A DNA stretch of 64,000 nucleotides from an uncultured Aquimarina sp. (GTDB taxonomy: Bacteria > Bacteroidota > Bacteroidia > Flavobacteriales > Flavobacteriaceae), in contig CANNFM010000012.1 of NCBI GenBank assembly GCA_947503835.1, positions 147,995-211,994 of the forward strand, read 5' to 3'. The notes under the pieces are model-generated. The model saw nothing but the letters and a program-made list of their open reading frames with translations, was not told the origin of the DNA and ran no database searches. The translations under genes were made by a program, and so were the position numbers. Position 1 is the first letter of the stretch. Each line of letters opens with the position of its first letter. Of this stretch, positions 50,116 to 58,073 are shown in pieces.

Positions 50116-50778
50116 ATGAACAAAATTAACTTACGACAAATTGTAATTCCATTAATTACCACTGCAATCATTTGCTTTTTATGGTTTGGACCAATCCATT
50201 TAGGCTTTCTAACACTTATCATTTCTTCAATAGTAATTTTTATGGCCAGTGCTATAGAATATAAAGGAAAAGGGTTTTCAGCACTAGGGTTTCAACGTGA
50301 AAAAATCACGATAAAAAACCTCTTAATACATGCTCCTTTAGTTGCATTGGGACTCTTTATTTTTCATGCCTTTGTATTGGTTCCTGTAATTACTAAACTT
50401 ACAGGAGTTCCAATAGATTTTTCAGGTTTTGATGAACTAAGGGGAAATTTTCCTACCTTTCTAATTACTTTATTATTAGTATTAGCTGGCTCTGGTTTTG
50501 GTGAAGAAATCATCTTTCGTGGATATTTTATGCGACAATTTTTAAAATTCTTTGGAGAAAGCAAGATCAGCATTGCATTAAGCATTATTTTAACTACTGG
50601 ATTTTTTGGTTTTATGCATAGTAGTCAAGGTATTACAGGTCAACTTGCTACTTTTGTTATTGGATCACTTATAGCTTTGATATTCTACTTGCGTAAATAT
50701 GATTTGTGGTTTGTTTGTGCTGCGCACTGTTTTTTTAACACCCTAGGTTTAACTTGTATTTACTTTGGTTTGATATAG
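50116..50778 (+). CDS. CPBP-family intramembrane metalloprotease (CAAX protease/Abi)
   Basis: 220 aa with seven or eight hydrophobic helices. The three family motifs are present: EEIIFRGYF (EExxxR), FGFMHSSQG (FxxxH) and AAHCFFNTLG (HxxxN). Members process prenylated or membrane proteins or give bacteriocin self-immunity. Downstream of the LytTR gene in cassette C1; the regulator may control it. Confidence 0.92.
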   Translation: MNKINLRQIVIPLITTAIICFLWFGPIHLGFLTLIISSIVIFMASAIEYKGKGFSALGFQREKITIKNLLIHAPLVALGLFIFHAFVLVPVITKLTGVPIDFSGFDELRGNFPTFLITLLLVLAGSGFGEEIIFRGYFMRQFLKFFGESKISIALSIILTTGFFGFMHSSQGITGQLATFVIGSLIALIFYLRKYDLWFVCAAHCFFNTLGLTCIYFGLI

Positions 50779-50912
50779 CAATATCAAGTAATAACACTTA
50801 CACCTTGAATTTATCCAATACAATGTGCCTTTTTTTGCAATGTATTTAACACTTTAAGCTACTAGAAAAACGAATTAAAGAAAATATTTAAAACAATAAG
50901 AAATAAAATAAC

Positions 50913-51118
50913 GAAAGCACAACAATGTATAAGAAAACATAGGGGTTTTGGGCTTAATCAGGAGATCTATTTTATTTGTAAAGTCACCAAATATAAAATT
51001 TAGTGTTTACAAAAAATGATAAAAACAAAATATTTATATTTGGCTTAATACCAACTCGAAACGTATCGCTAATCACCTGCCCTACGTTTCTTATACGAGA
51101 CGTTACCCACAATTAGGT
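50913..51118 (+). other. attC-like recombination site ending cassette C1
   Basis: Left end GAAAGCACAAC at 50913-50923 mirrors the cassette start GTTGTGCTTC at 48997. Arms TGTATAAGAAAACATAGGGG (50926-50945) and CCTACGTTTCTTATACGAG pair, and the right end is GTTACCC at 51112. Some 140 bases lie between the arms. No gene here. Confidence 0.7.
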
Positions 51119-51195
51119 ACGTTAAAGGCACATCGTTTACAAAGTTAAAGGGACATAGTTTACACTTTTTAAGGTATAATTTGAGATCAAAACCA

Positions 51196-51709
51196 GATGA
51201 CGCGGATTTGTAATCCGTATACCTAGTCTGTCGTTACCTCCACTCGGGTTACAAATATGGGCAATCAACAATTGCATTTTGAATGAAGCAATAAACAATA
51301 AAAAAGATGTTAGGTTATAGCGTTATAAGAGGTTGCGGCATACAAAATGCTATACAACATCACCCACACCCCTGCGGGAGTTATTTGTATGGTATGCAAC
51401 GATCTCTCGTCACTGGCAGGAGTTATTTGTATAGTATATAACGATCTCTCGCCACTGGCAGGAGCTATTTACATGTCTGATAATTAGTGTTTTACACAAA
51501 AAAGGATTAAATCCTCCCAAGAACCTATTTTTAGTATCCGATGCCGCAGATTTATAATCCGTAGGCCCAGTCTGTTGTTACCTCCACTCGGAAAATTATT
51601 TTAAAAAAATTAGACGAATGTGGAAAGTCGTAATAAAATGTGAGTTGGATTGTTGATCTTTATGGGTATAAAAAATATATAATTACCATGGTAACTATAT
51701 CCAATTGTT
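51196..51709. repeat. Composite repeat R4, copy 2 (long form)
   Basis: First head GATGACGCGGATTTGTAATC at 51196, then a body with CAATTGCATTTTGAATG, two 42-bp minisatellite units (51381-51464), CTATTTACATGTCTGATAAT, then a second head GATGCCGCAGATTTATAATC at 51540, the 100-bp body of copy 1 and the end CCAATTGTT. Together with the attC-like site it fills the 1044-bp gap 50779-51822, which has no gene. Confidence 0.85.
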
Positions 51710-51822
51710 AGCGGCAAGCAGAAAGAGAAACTTTGGTTAGGGTGGTAAAAGTCTGAGTATAACTTATGGCTAACATTTGGATAAAAATTAAAGCCAATAC
51801 TTGTTGGCATAACAATAAAGGA

Positions 51823-52161
51823 CTAATCGTTGGACAAAACAATCTCTCGATGCTCCTTAGCCCAATTATGAATTGCTATAATCACTGGCTCAATACTTTC
51901 ACCGTGTTGGGTTAGTCCATAAACTACAGAGTTACCCGCAATAGTGCTTTTTTCAGAATACACCATCTTGTTCATCTCAAGATATCTTAATTCCTTGATC
52001 AAGATTCTTGGAGTAATTCCTCCAAGTGTATTTTTCAATTCAGAAAAACGCTTAGGAGATTCACATAAATAGGATAAAATTGGTCCACGCCACCTACTTC
52101 CAATTAATTCCAGAACATCATTAACATCTCTAATTCTTATTTTTCTTTCTTCTTCTGTCAT
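51823..52161 (-). CDS. HxlR-family transcriptional regulator
   Basis: 112 aa winged-helix regulator. Family pattern: VLELIGSRWRGPILSYLCESPKRFSELKNTLGGITPRILIKELRYLEMNKMVYSE, then VVYGLTQHGESIEPVIIAIHNWAKEH. The usual N-terminal Cys of HypR/QorR-type sensors is absent. Divergent from the cytochrome b561-like gene; repeated AT-rich half-sites in the 193-bp intergenic region may be its operator. Confidence 0.92.
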   Translation of the reverse strand: MTEEERKIRIRDVNDVLELIGSRWRGPILSYLCESPKRFSELKNTLGGITPRILIKELRYLEMNKMVYSEKSTIAGNSVVYGLTQHGESIEPVIIAIHNWAKEHREIVLSND

Positions 52162-52208
52162 AATTATATCTTAGAAGGTAATATGATTATTTGAATGTAT
52201 TTATACCA

Positions 52209-52322
52209 TTTTGAATACTAATGTAGATAATACCCGAGAAAGTTCAAATCAGAAGATCAAAATAAATAGTATCCAAAAAGGTATTAAAATAATTTAAAGA
52301 AAATTAGTAGCTTTTTGAATAC
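52209..52322. promoter_or_regulatory. Candidate HxlR operator region
   Basis: TTTTGAATAC at 52209-52218, and an inverted pair GTATCCAAAAAG (52269-52280) and CTTTTTGAATAC (52311-52322). Three related half-sites between divergent genes of a regulator and its likely target. Confidence 0.45.
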
Positions 52323-52354
52323 CATAGTAATTTACGTGCAAAGAAATATAAAAG

Positions 52355-52876
52355 ATGTTCAAAAACGACCTAACAAAAAAATTCAGCAGTGGTACAATAA
52401 TAACTCATTGGCTGACTGCCGTCCTCATTTTAGCATTATTCCCGATGGGAAAATACATGTCGGATATAGAAACAGCTGAAAAAATGGGGTTAATAAAAAT
52501 TCATGTCGTACTTGGAATAATTGTGTTCGTTATGACTATCATTAGAAGTTGGCTGTTTTTTAAGGCTCCTAGACCCGAAGATTTAAAAACTGGTTCCAGT
52601 TTTAATGACAAATTGGTAATTTGGATACATAATGCTTTTTATTTTCTGCTTTTTGGGATATCCATTTCTGGAATTGGGACTATGATTTTGGGCGGTTATG
52701 GGGAAGCACTAATTAACGGGAATCCTAACATAATTCTAAATAAATACGAAGTAATGCCATTAAAAGGTCACGAAATAATGTCATTAATTATGATGATCCT
52801 TTTGGTAATGCATATTGTTGGAGTGGTTAAACACTATCTGCTAACAAAGGAAAATACACTTCGAAGGATTTTTTGA
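52355..52876 (+). CDS. Cytochrome b561-type membrane protein
   Basis: 173 aa with four transmembrane helices. Conserved His residues THWLTA, KIHVVLG, IHNAFYF and MHIVGVVKH fit the two-haem pattern of bacterial cytochrome b561 (CybB-like), which oxidises ubiquinol or passes electrons to oxygen or superoxide. Next to a divergent HxlR regulator that probably controls it. Confidence 0.88.
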   Translation: MFKNDLTKKFSSGTIITHWLTAVLILALFPMGKYMSDIETAEKMGLIKIHVVLGIIVFVMTIIRSWLFFKAPRPEDLKTGSSFNDKLVIWIHNAFYFLLFGISISGIGTMILGGYGEALINGNPNIILNKYEVMPLKGHEIMSLIMMILLVMHIVGVVKHYLLTKENTLRRIF

Positions 52877-53071
52877 CATAAAGAAAAGAGATGATTACAA
52901 CAAAAAGTATCAATCTAAAGTACCTAATCAAATGGTCCTGCGGATCTTTTATATAGCTATTATTGATAATTTCTTGATAAAACTTCTTCCACCTTCCACT
53001 AGTTATTAAACCTATCAATGGTGTCGTAAATTGAAATAATCACAGTCTTTAATTATATCTAATAAATTAAA

Positions 53072-53611
53072 ATGAAAGTTTTTGCACAAATCTCAACGCT
53101 TCTATTAGGGTTACTAACAGGTGGAATGGTGCTAATGGCATTTGGTTTAGTTCCATATTGGCGTTCATTAGATCCATTAGAGTTTACACGGATGTTTACC
53201 AATAGTTTACCGACTGTTGGTAAAACTTTGGTCATTCTTACCATCTCGAGCACTGTATCCGTTATTCTTGCAGCGGGACTGGCTATTTGGAAAAAATTAC
53301 CCTCACGATATTGGCTAACCGCTGGAGCAGTCACAACTATTATTGTGCTTGCTACTGTGCCGATTTATTTTAGTTCAGCTAATGTTTTACTGTTACACGG
53401 GAATTTAAGCAATATAGAAATAACCTCTGAACTCAAAACATGGCAGGAAATACATATGTTTAGAACCATAGTTGTATTCTGGGGCTTTTTTGCGCCATAC
53501 GTTCTGGATATATCGCGTCTAGAACCACATAATATTGTTAGTAAAATAGAATTACATGGTTTAAGTTCCATATGGAAACTTAATCTCACTAACCAAATAC
53601 GCAAAATATAA
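53072..53611 (+). CDS. DUF1772-like (anthrone oxygenase-type) membrane protein
   Basis: 179 aa with three or four hydrophobic helices. Start MKVFAQISTLLLGLLTGGMVLMAFGLVPYWRSLDPLEF and W-x-x-I-H-x-F-R-T later resemble DUF1772/anthrone-oxygenase-like proteins. The last 30 residues (after APYVLDI) are polar and unlike the family, possibly a replaced tail. Same cassette-like unit as HxlR and cytochrome b561. The 195 bp between it and cytochrome b561 carry no convincing gene. Confidence 0.65.
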   Translation: MKVFAQISTLLLGLLTGGMVLMAFGLVPYWRSLDPLEFTRMFTNSLPTVGKTLVILTISSTVSVILAAGLAIWKKLPSRYWLTAGAVTTIIVLATVPIYFSSANVLLLHGNLSNIEITSELKTWQEIHMFRTIVVFWGFFAPYVLDISRLEPHNIVSKIELHGLSSIWKLNLTNQIRKI

Positions 53612-53642
53612 AATGACCAATTTACAATAGTAAATTAAAACC

Positions 53643-54400
53643 CGATGCCGCAGATTTATAATCCGTATACCTAGTCTGTTGTTACCTCCACTCAGATTAT
53701 AAATATGAGCGATCAACAATTGCATTTTGAATGGGGTAATAAACAATAGAAAAGATGTTAGGTTATAGCGTTATAAGAGGTTGCGGCATACAAAATGCTA
53801 TACAACATCGCCCACACCCCTGCGGGAGTTATTTGTATGGTATGTAACGATCTCTCGCCACTGGCAGGAGCTATTTGTATAGTATGCAACGATCTCTCGT
53901 CACTGGCAGGAGTTATTTGTATAGTATACAACGAGCTCTCGTCACTGGCAGGAGCTATTTGTATAGTATACAACGAGCTCTCGCCACTGGCAGGAGCTAT
54001 TTGTATAGTATGCAACGAGCTCTCGCCACTGGCAGGAGCTATTTGTATAGTATGCAACGAGCTCTCGCCACTGGCAGGAGCTATTTGTATAGTATGCAAA
54101 TAGCTCCTGCCAGTGGCGAGAGCTATTTACATGTCTGATAATTAGTATTTTACATAAAAAAAGGTTAAGTCCTCCCAAGAACCTATTTTTAGTATCCGAT
54201 GCCGCAGATTTATAATCCGTAGGCCCAGTCTGTTGTTACCTCCACTCAGAAAATTATTTTAAAAAAAATTAGACGAATGTGGAAAGTCGAAATAAAATAT
54301 GAGTTGGATTGTTGATCTTTATGGGTATAAAAAGTATATAGTTACCTTTTGTAATTATATTTGGGATATATAATTACCATGGTAACTATATCCAATTGTT
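53643..54400. repeat. Composite repeat R4, copy 3 (long form with seven-unit minisatellite)
   Basis: Head GATGCCGCAGATTTATAATC at 53643, body, minisatellite at 53829-54122, second head at 54198, 100-bp body, an insertion relative to copy 1 (CCTTTTGTAATTATATTTGG), and the end CCAATTGTT. Fills the gap between the DUF1772-like gene and the next cassette. Apparent reading frames are only the 42-bp repeat read in several frames. Confidence 0.88.
53829..54122. repeat. 42-bp minisatellite, seven units, last with inverted core
   Basis: Unit CTATTTGTATAGTATGCAAC + GAGCTCTCGCCACTGGCAGGAG. Units start every 42 bp from 53829. Units 1-3 differ at a few positions, 4 has one change, 5 and 6 are identical. 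In unit 7 the stretch CTCTCGCCACTGGCAGGAG is present as its reverse complement. Related units lie at 51381-51464 and 60987-61114. Confidence 0.92.
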
Positions 54401-54538
54401 ACCATACATTAAAACCCTATACTTGGACTTGTAGACTAATTGAAAAAGGTTATTCACTCATTCCAGTTTTAGAAAACCGAATTGAAATAATAGTTTTGGA
54501 TAAATAAATCAATTGAGAACTTGCTAAAGTATATCGGA

Positions 54539-55138
54539 ATGAAAAAAAATACGTTATTACTGGTTACTATACTTATCAGTTTGCACTGTTTTTCACAAGA
54601 AAAAAATTTCAATCCAGAGGAATTAGATAGTCTAAATCATAAAAGGATTTACCAAATAAAAATCGGAGAAACTAAAGTTATTGAACTAACCGAAAACCAA
54701 AGCTCAGAATATAACGGAACACTTACAAACAAAGTCTGGAAAACTAATCGTAAAGGAGTTCGTAAAAAACAAATTCTAAATACAATCAAAATACCAGATT
54801 TAATGGTAAAAAGACTAATGAACAATTTTAAAAAAGATGGAATTACTGAATTAAAAGATTGTACTAAAGTTGGCGATTGTATACGAGGAGCCGACGGAAC
54901 AACTATAATTTTTAACTCCTTTGAAAATAGATTGATTAAACAGGCTTCTTTTTGGTCATTATTTTCTGATTCTTATTATAAAAAAGAGAATGAGTTATAC
55001 CAACAGGTTTTAAAAGCAAGAAAAGTATATTCGCATATTAAAGAAGAATTTGACCTACAAAAATTATATAATGATTTTGTAAAAAGACTACCTAGAGGAA
55101 CTTACTCTTACGGAATGATTAGATTGACAAAAAGATAA
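54539..55138 (+). CDS. Secreted protein of unknown function, 199 aa
   Basis: Start chosen at the ATG at 54539, which gives a clean signal peptide (MKKNTLLLVTILISLHCFSQ); an in-frame ATG at 54521 adds six residues. Mature part is basic with two pairs of Lys/Arg-rich segments and a CTKVGDCIRGADGTTIIF stretch with two cysteines that could form a disulphide. No family recognised. Single-gene cassette C4 (54398-55331). Confidence 0.65.
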   Translation: MKKNTLLLVTILISLHCFSQEKNFNPEELDSLNHKRIYQIKIGETKVIELTENQSSEYNGTLTNKVWKTNRKGVRKKQILNTIKIPDLMVKRLMNNFKKDGITELKDCTKVGDCIRGADGTTIIFNSFENRLIKQASFWSLFSDSYYKKENELYQQVLKARKVYSHIKEEFDLQKLYNDFVKRLPRGTYSYGMIRLTKR

Positions 55139-55142
55139 AAAC

Positions 55143-55331
55143 GTATGGTAACATTATATATGAAATCAGAGCAATTTAGTGCTTTATCGAAAGGTTATTC
55201 CCTTTTTGTCCCGAAGCGTCGGGAGCGCTAGATTTTTATAAATTAAACCTGCCTACCTGGCGGATGGCAGGGATAAATCGATTGGTTCTGGCTTATTTGC
55301 CTTGCTCCGATTTATATATTTGGCGTTGTGT
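55143..55331 (+). other. attC-like site ending cassette C4
   Basis: Left end GTATGGTAAC at 55143-55152 is the exact reverse complement of the cassette start GTTACCATAC at 54398. Inner arms TATATGAAATCAGAGCAA and TTGCTCCGATTTATATA pair with two mismatches or bulges. Right end GTTGTGT at 55325. Confidence 0.72.
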
Positions 55332-55354
55332 CATTACAAACTTAGAAAATTTAG

Positions 55355-55756
55355 ATGCCCGTAGGAGAAGTAATATTTGGAGCAATAGGAGAATTGATTG
55401 GCTACATCATAGTCGATGTGATAATTGAGGGAATCGGAAGACTGATTCGGTCTATATATTACGGGATTCGAAAACTTGTTACTGGAAAGGAAAGAGATAT
55501 TCCTGAGTTGAAGAGAATTGAAAAACGTTACCTATACAAAAAGTTCAGACTGAAAGCGGACTTTAATGGACGAATTCTAAAAGGAACGCGGGGAACCGTA
55601 ATGGAAATAATTGATGAGCAAGACTTGTACGTTGAATTTGAAGATTTTAATGGAAAGCCGATTTCGGAAGGTGATGAAGAAGTCTTCAAAATTGAAAGAA
55701 AAAAAGTTTTGCTCGAAAGAAAAAAACGAACACACAACACTATATATAACAAATAG
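55355..55756 (+). CDS. Small protein with hydrophobic N-terminus and SH3-like C-terminal part, 133 aa
   Basis: Residues 4-40 are hydrophobic and amphipathic (GEVIFGAIGELIGYIIVDVIIEG), possibly peripheral or membrane inserted. Residues 66-115 (FRLKADFNGRILKGTRGTVMEIIDEQDLYVEFEDFNGKPI) resemble small SH3/KOW-like barrels such as DUF4926. Basic tail. The stop lies inside the attC-like site (the ACACAAC at 55732 is in frame), so the last residues, THNTIYNK, are probably contributed by the site. Function unknown. Confidence 0.65.
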   Translation: MPVGEVIFGAIGELIGYIIVDVIIEGIGRLIRSIYYGIRKLVTGKERDIPELKRIEKRYLYKKFRLKADFNGRILKGTRGTVMEIIDEQDLYVEFEDFNGKPISEGDEEVFKIERKKVLLERKKRTHNTIYNK

Positions 55757-55952
55757 GGCTGTTTAAGTTGGCTTGAAAAGTTTGTGTTTGTTCGCTGTAT
55801 CGCCAAATCTTTTGATTTGGCTTTAAAATGAAAAGATAAAACCTGCCTGCCATTCAACAGGTAGGCAGGCAAAATAAAAAGTTTTGGCTAAGTGCTTAAT
55901 CGAAAGTTTAGTACTTTTAATTCCAGTACTAACCATAGCCGAGCCGTTACCC
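55732..55952 (+). other. attC-like site ending cassette C5
   Basis: Left end ACACAAC at 55732-55738 mirrors the cassette start GTTGTGT at 55325; right end GTTACCC at 55946. The middle holds a strong hairpin, CCTGCCTGCC...GGTAGGCAGG, near 55843-55871. Arms near the ends pair less well than in the other sites. Confidence 0.55.
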
Positions 55953-55959
55953 ACAATAG

Positions 55960-56391
55960 ATGAAATCTCTGATAACAATCATAATAAATAATAATGTGAG
56001 TGACATCAAGACTGCATTAACAAATGCACTTGAAACGCATAGACTTGATGATGATGACTTAAATTCGATAAAAAATCATCATTGGGATTATTGGTATTTT
56101 CCAGAAAGCCCAAATCTGACTGATAATGATATAAAGAATCAATATTCTGAACTTGACCAAGAAATTTTAAGGAATGCTTCCTTTGTTAAAAACTTGCCAA
56201 CAGATTATTCTACTTCTGGAATAATTGACTTAACAAGTAATTGGATTGACCTTCAAGATTTTGGTTGGAAAATGATTAACGAACCAAGTTCTGAAAATGA
56301 AAAAGCACTTCAGAAATGGACGAACGAACAAAAGAAAATTTTTGATGAAAATTCTGAAAATATCTGTGTTCAAGTAATAGTTCATAATTAA
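55960..56391 (+). CDS. Cytoplasmic protein of unknown function, 143 aa
   Basis: Acidic soluble protein without signal. Starts MKSLITIIINNNVSDIKTAL and has a WDYWYFPESPNLTDNDIKNQYSELDQEI segment, then several Trp residues. Size and acidity would fit an immunity-type protein, but no family is recognised. Single-gene cassette C6 (55946-56714), starting 14 bp after the cassette boundary. Confidence 0.65.
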   Translation: MKSLITIIINNNVSDIKTALTNALETHRLDDDDLNSIKNHHWDYWYFPESPNLTDNDIKNQYSELDQEILRNASFVKNLPTDYSTSGIIDLTSNWIDLQDFGWKMINEPSSENEKALQKWTNEQKKIFDENSENICVQVIVHN

Positions 56392-56398
56392 AATACCT

Positions 56399-56714
56399 GT
56401 GGCTAATACGGAGTATAAGTAATAGCTATTTAAGTGATAAAACGAAAGTATAACTATAAAATAAAGGTCAATGCAAAACTGAAATGTTAGTGAGTAGAAA
56501 CCCGCTAACCCGATGACGCGTATTTGTAATCCGTGAATCTAGTCTGCCGTTACCTCCACTCAGAAAATTATTTTAAAAAAAATTAGGCGAATGTGGAAAG
56601 TCGTAATAAAATGTGAGTTGGATTGTTGATCTTTATGGGTATAAAAAGTATATAGTTACCTTTTGTAATTATATTTGGGATATATAATTACCATGGTAAC
56701 TATATCCAATTGTT
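56399..56714 (+). other. attC-like region ending cassette C6, containing R4 copy 4
   Basis: GTGGCTAAT at 56399-56407 is close to the reverse complement (GTGGGTAAC) of the cassette start at 55946. R4 copy 4 (short form, head GATGACGCG at 56512) follows and ends CCAATTGTT at 56714. CGCTAACC precedes the head and GTTAGCG follows the end, an inverted pair. The 339-bp gap holds no gene. Confidence 0.6.
56512..56714. repeat. Composite repeat R4, copy 4 (short form)
   Basis: Head GATGACGCGTATTTGTAATC, CTAGTCTGCCGTTACCTCC, common body, the CCTTTTGTAATTATATTTGG insertion shared with copy 3, and the end ACCATGGTAAC...CCAATTGTT. Confidence 0.85.
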
Positions 56715-56730
56715 AGCGATAATTAAAAAA

Positions 56731-57180
56731 ATGCAATTGATAATTAAAATAGCATCTGAATATGTTGAGTCTATGGGAGAAGTTTTCTCAGGATATAAAT
56801 TTGGATTCGGACAAGCCAAAGAATTTACATCCAAATATTATTTTGATTTCATTTTTCTGACTTTGGACGGAGATACCCCTGAAGAACCTCCTGTTGCGGG
56901 TGGTGCTTGTGGGTTTACTATTGACAAAAAAACCATGAAAATAGAAACATTATCATTTGCCGATTTAGGTCTTCTAGAACAAAATGAAAAGGAAATAAAT
57001 GATGTTTATTATAAGCTTAAAGATCTCAAAGAAAATTCAAAGTCCTTAAATTGGTTGAAATCTAAATATCAACTCTCCTCACCTGAGCTTTTGAAAATAA
57101 AAAAAGTATTGACCAAAACTGACATACAAAAAGAGCAAATAATTGATCAACTAAATGAACTAATAACAAAAAATCGCTAA
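56731..57180 (+). CDS. Imm35/YrhB-like immunity-type protein, 149 aa
   Basis: Starts at the ATG at 56731 (MQLIIKIASEYVESMGEVF). A TTG at 56710 would start inside the recombination junction. PEEPPVAGGACGFTIDKKTMKIETLSFADL is like the core of YrhB/Imm35-type proteins, where a Gly-rich loop precedes a strand with a buried Asp. Helical C-terminus. The stop codon lies within the attC-like site that begins at 57173. No toxin gene is adjacent, so it would be an orphan immunity gene; moderate confidence in the family. Confidence 0.6.
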   Translation: MQLIIKIASEYVESMGEVFSGYKFGFGQAKEFTSKYYFDFIFLTLDGDTPEEPPVAGGACGFTIDKKTMKIETLSFADLGLLEQNEKEINDVYYKLKDLKENSKSLNWLKSKYQLSSPELLKIKKVLTKTDIQKEQIIDQLNELITKNR

Positions 57181-57241
57181 CAATTTGTATAATGCATATG
57201 CACCCTTTGGGATGCAAACGCATCATACAAGAGACGTTACC
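57173..57241 (+). other. attC-like site ending cassette C7 (compact, best example)
   Basis: ATCGCTAAC at 57173-57181 is the exact reverse complement of the cassette start GTTAGCGAT at 56712. Arms TTGTATAATGCATATGCACC and GGATGCAAACGCATCATACAA pair with few mismatches around a CTTT loop, and the site ends GACGTTACC. At 69 bp it is in the size range of classical attC sites. Confidence 0.8.
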
Positions 57242-57256
57242 TGCAATTAGAAAATA

Positions 57257-57628
57257 ATGAATCCAGAAGAATTTATTAAATCATATGAAAGAGCTTTAGG
57301 AACTCAGGATTGGAACGTAGTTGAGCATTTAGTTTCCGAAAATGTAAGTGTTACCTTTTCTAATGGAACGATTCACATTGGAAAAGAAAATGTTCAAAAA
57401 GCATTTGAGAAAAATTTTTCTTTAATTAAGAATGAAAAATACGCTGTTGAAAATATTAAATGGTTAGTAAAAGATAAAAAATATGCTGTCTATTTATTCG
57501 AATTTAATTGGACTGGAATTATAGATGGAAAATCTGTATCTGGAAATGGAATTGGGACATCTGTTTTAATAAAAGAAAATACGAGGTGGAAATTATTGAC
57601 TGAACATTTGGGAAGAAAACCAGATTGA
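57257..57628 (+). CDS. NTF2-like/SnoaL-type protein, 123 aa
   Basis: Cone-shaped alpha+beta fold of the NTF2/DUF4440 kind: EFIKSYERALGTQDWNVVEHLVSENVSVTFSNGTIHIGKENVQKAFEKNF, then YAVYLFEFNWTG and GNGIGTSVLIKENTRWKLLTEHLGRKP, ending in the typical W-[KR]-I/L-x-x-x-H strand. Members are enzymes or ligand binders; no catalytic set can be assigned. Single-gene cassette C8 (57236-57965). Confidence 0.85.
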   Translation: MNPEEFIKSYERALGTQDWNVVEHLVSENVSVTFSNGTIHIGKENVQKAFEKNFSLIKNEKYAVENIKWLVKDKKYAVYLFEFNWTGIIDGKSVSGNGIGTSVLIKENTRWKLLTEHLGRKPD

Positions 57629-57643
57629 ATTTGAATAGAAAAA

Positions 57644-57972
57644 GCAGGTAAGACGTGTATAGCTCATTGCGGCTGAATTCCTTAAACAGAATTTCTTGCA
57701 ATTTGCTATCTTTCGGATACAGCGGAAAAGTCCATTGGACATTTTCCAGATGACGCGGATTTGTAATCCGTGTACCTAGTCTGCCGTTACCTCTACTCGG
57801 AAAATTATTTTAAAAAAATTAGGCGAATTTGGAAAGTCGTAATAAAATGTGAATTGGATTGTTGATCTTTGAAAGATAAGCGATAGGTATACTTTACAAA
57901 CGTTTATAAATACGTACAAACGGAAACATAATGTAAATAATAGCAATTGCTAGTATACAATTGTTGTAATGC
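57644..57972 (+). other. attC-like region ending cassette C8, containing R4 copy 5
   Basis: GCAGGTAAG at 57644-57652 matches the reverse complement of the cassette start GTTACCTGC (57236) in eight of nine bases. TGTATAGCTCATTGC (57656-57670) pairs with GCAATTGCTAGTATACA near 57943-57959. R4 copy 5 lies between these arms. Right end GTTGTAATGC at 57963. No gene in this 445-bp gap. Confidence 0.65.
57749..57965. repeat. Composite repeat R4, copy 5 (variant end)
   Basis: Head GATGACGCGGATTTGTAATC, CTAGTCTGCCGTTACCTC and the common body up to TTGTTGATCTTT. The right third is different: ACAAACGTTTATAAATACG, ACAAACGG and GTATACAATTGTT, shared in part with copy 6. Confidence 0.82.
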
Positions 57973-58073
57973 ATTAAAATGATTTCCCTAATTAAAAGTA
58001 TAGTTTCACTCAATACTACTTTTTCAAAATCAAAACTCAAAGTAGTTTAGTATTCAAATTAAACCAACCGATT

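Noticed and set aside
52827..53018. 63-aa leftward ORF and a 21-aa rightward ORF between cytochrome b561 and DUF1772 genes
   Set aside because: Short, overlapping and without recognisable motifs or signals. They could be remnants, but there is not enough to call a pseudogene.
53758..54178. Overlapping ORFs of 78-113 aa with 14-residue repeats on both strands
   Set aside because: All are the 42-bp minisatellite read in different frames. A repeat length divisible by three keeps several frames open, and no start, signal or conserved product is convincing.
56710..56730. TTG start of the Imm35-like gene at 56710
   Set aside because: It lies in the recombination junction (CAATTGTT) and the ATG at 56731 gives a normal N-terminus.
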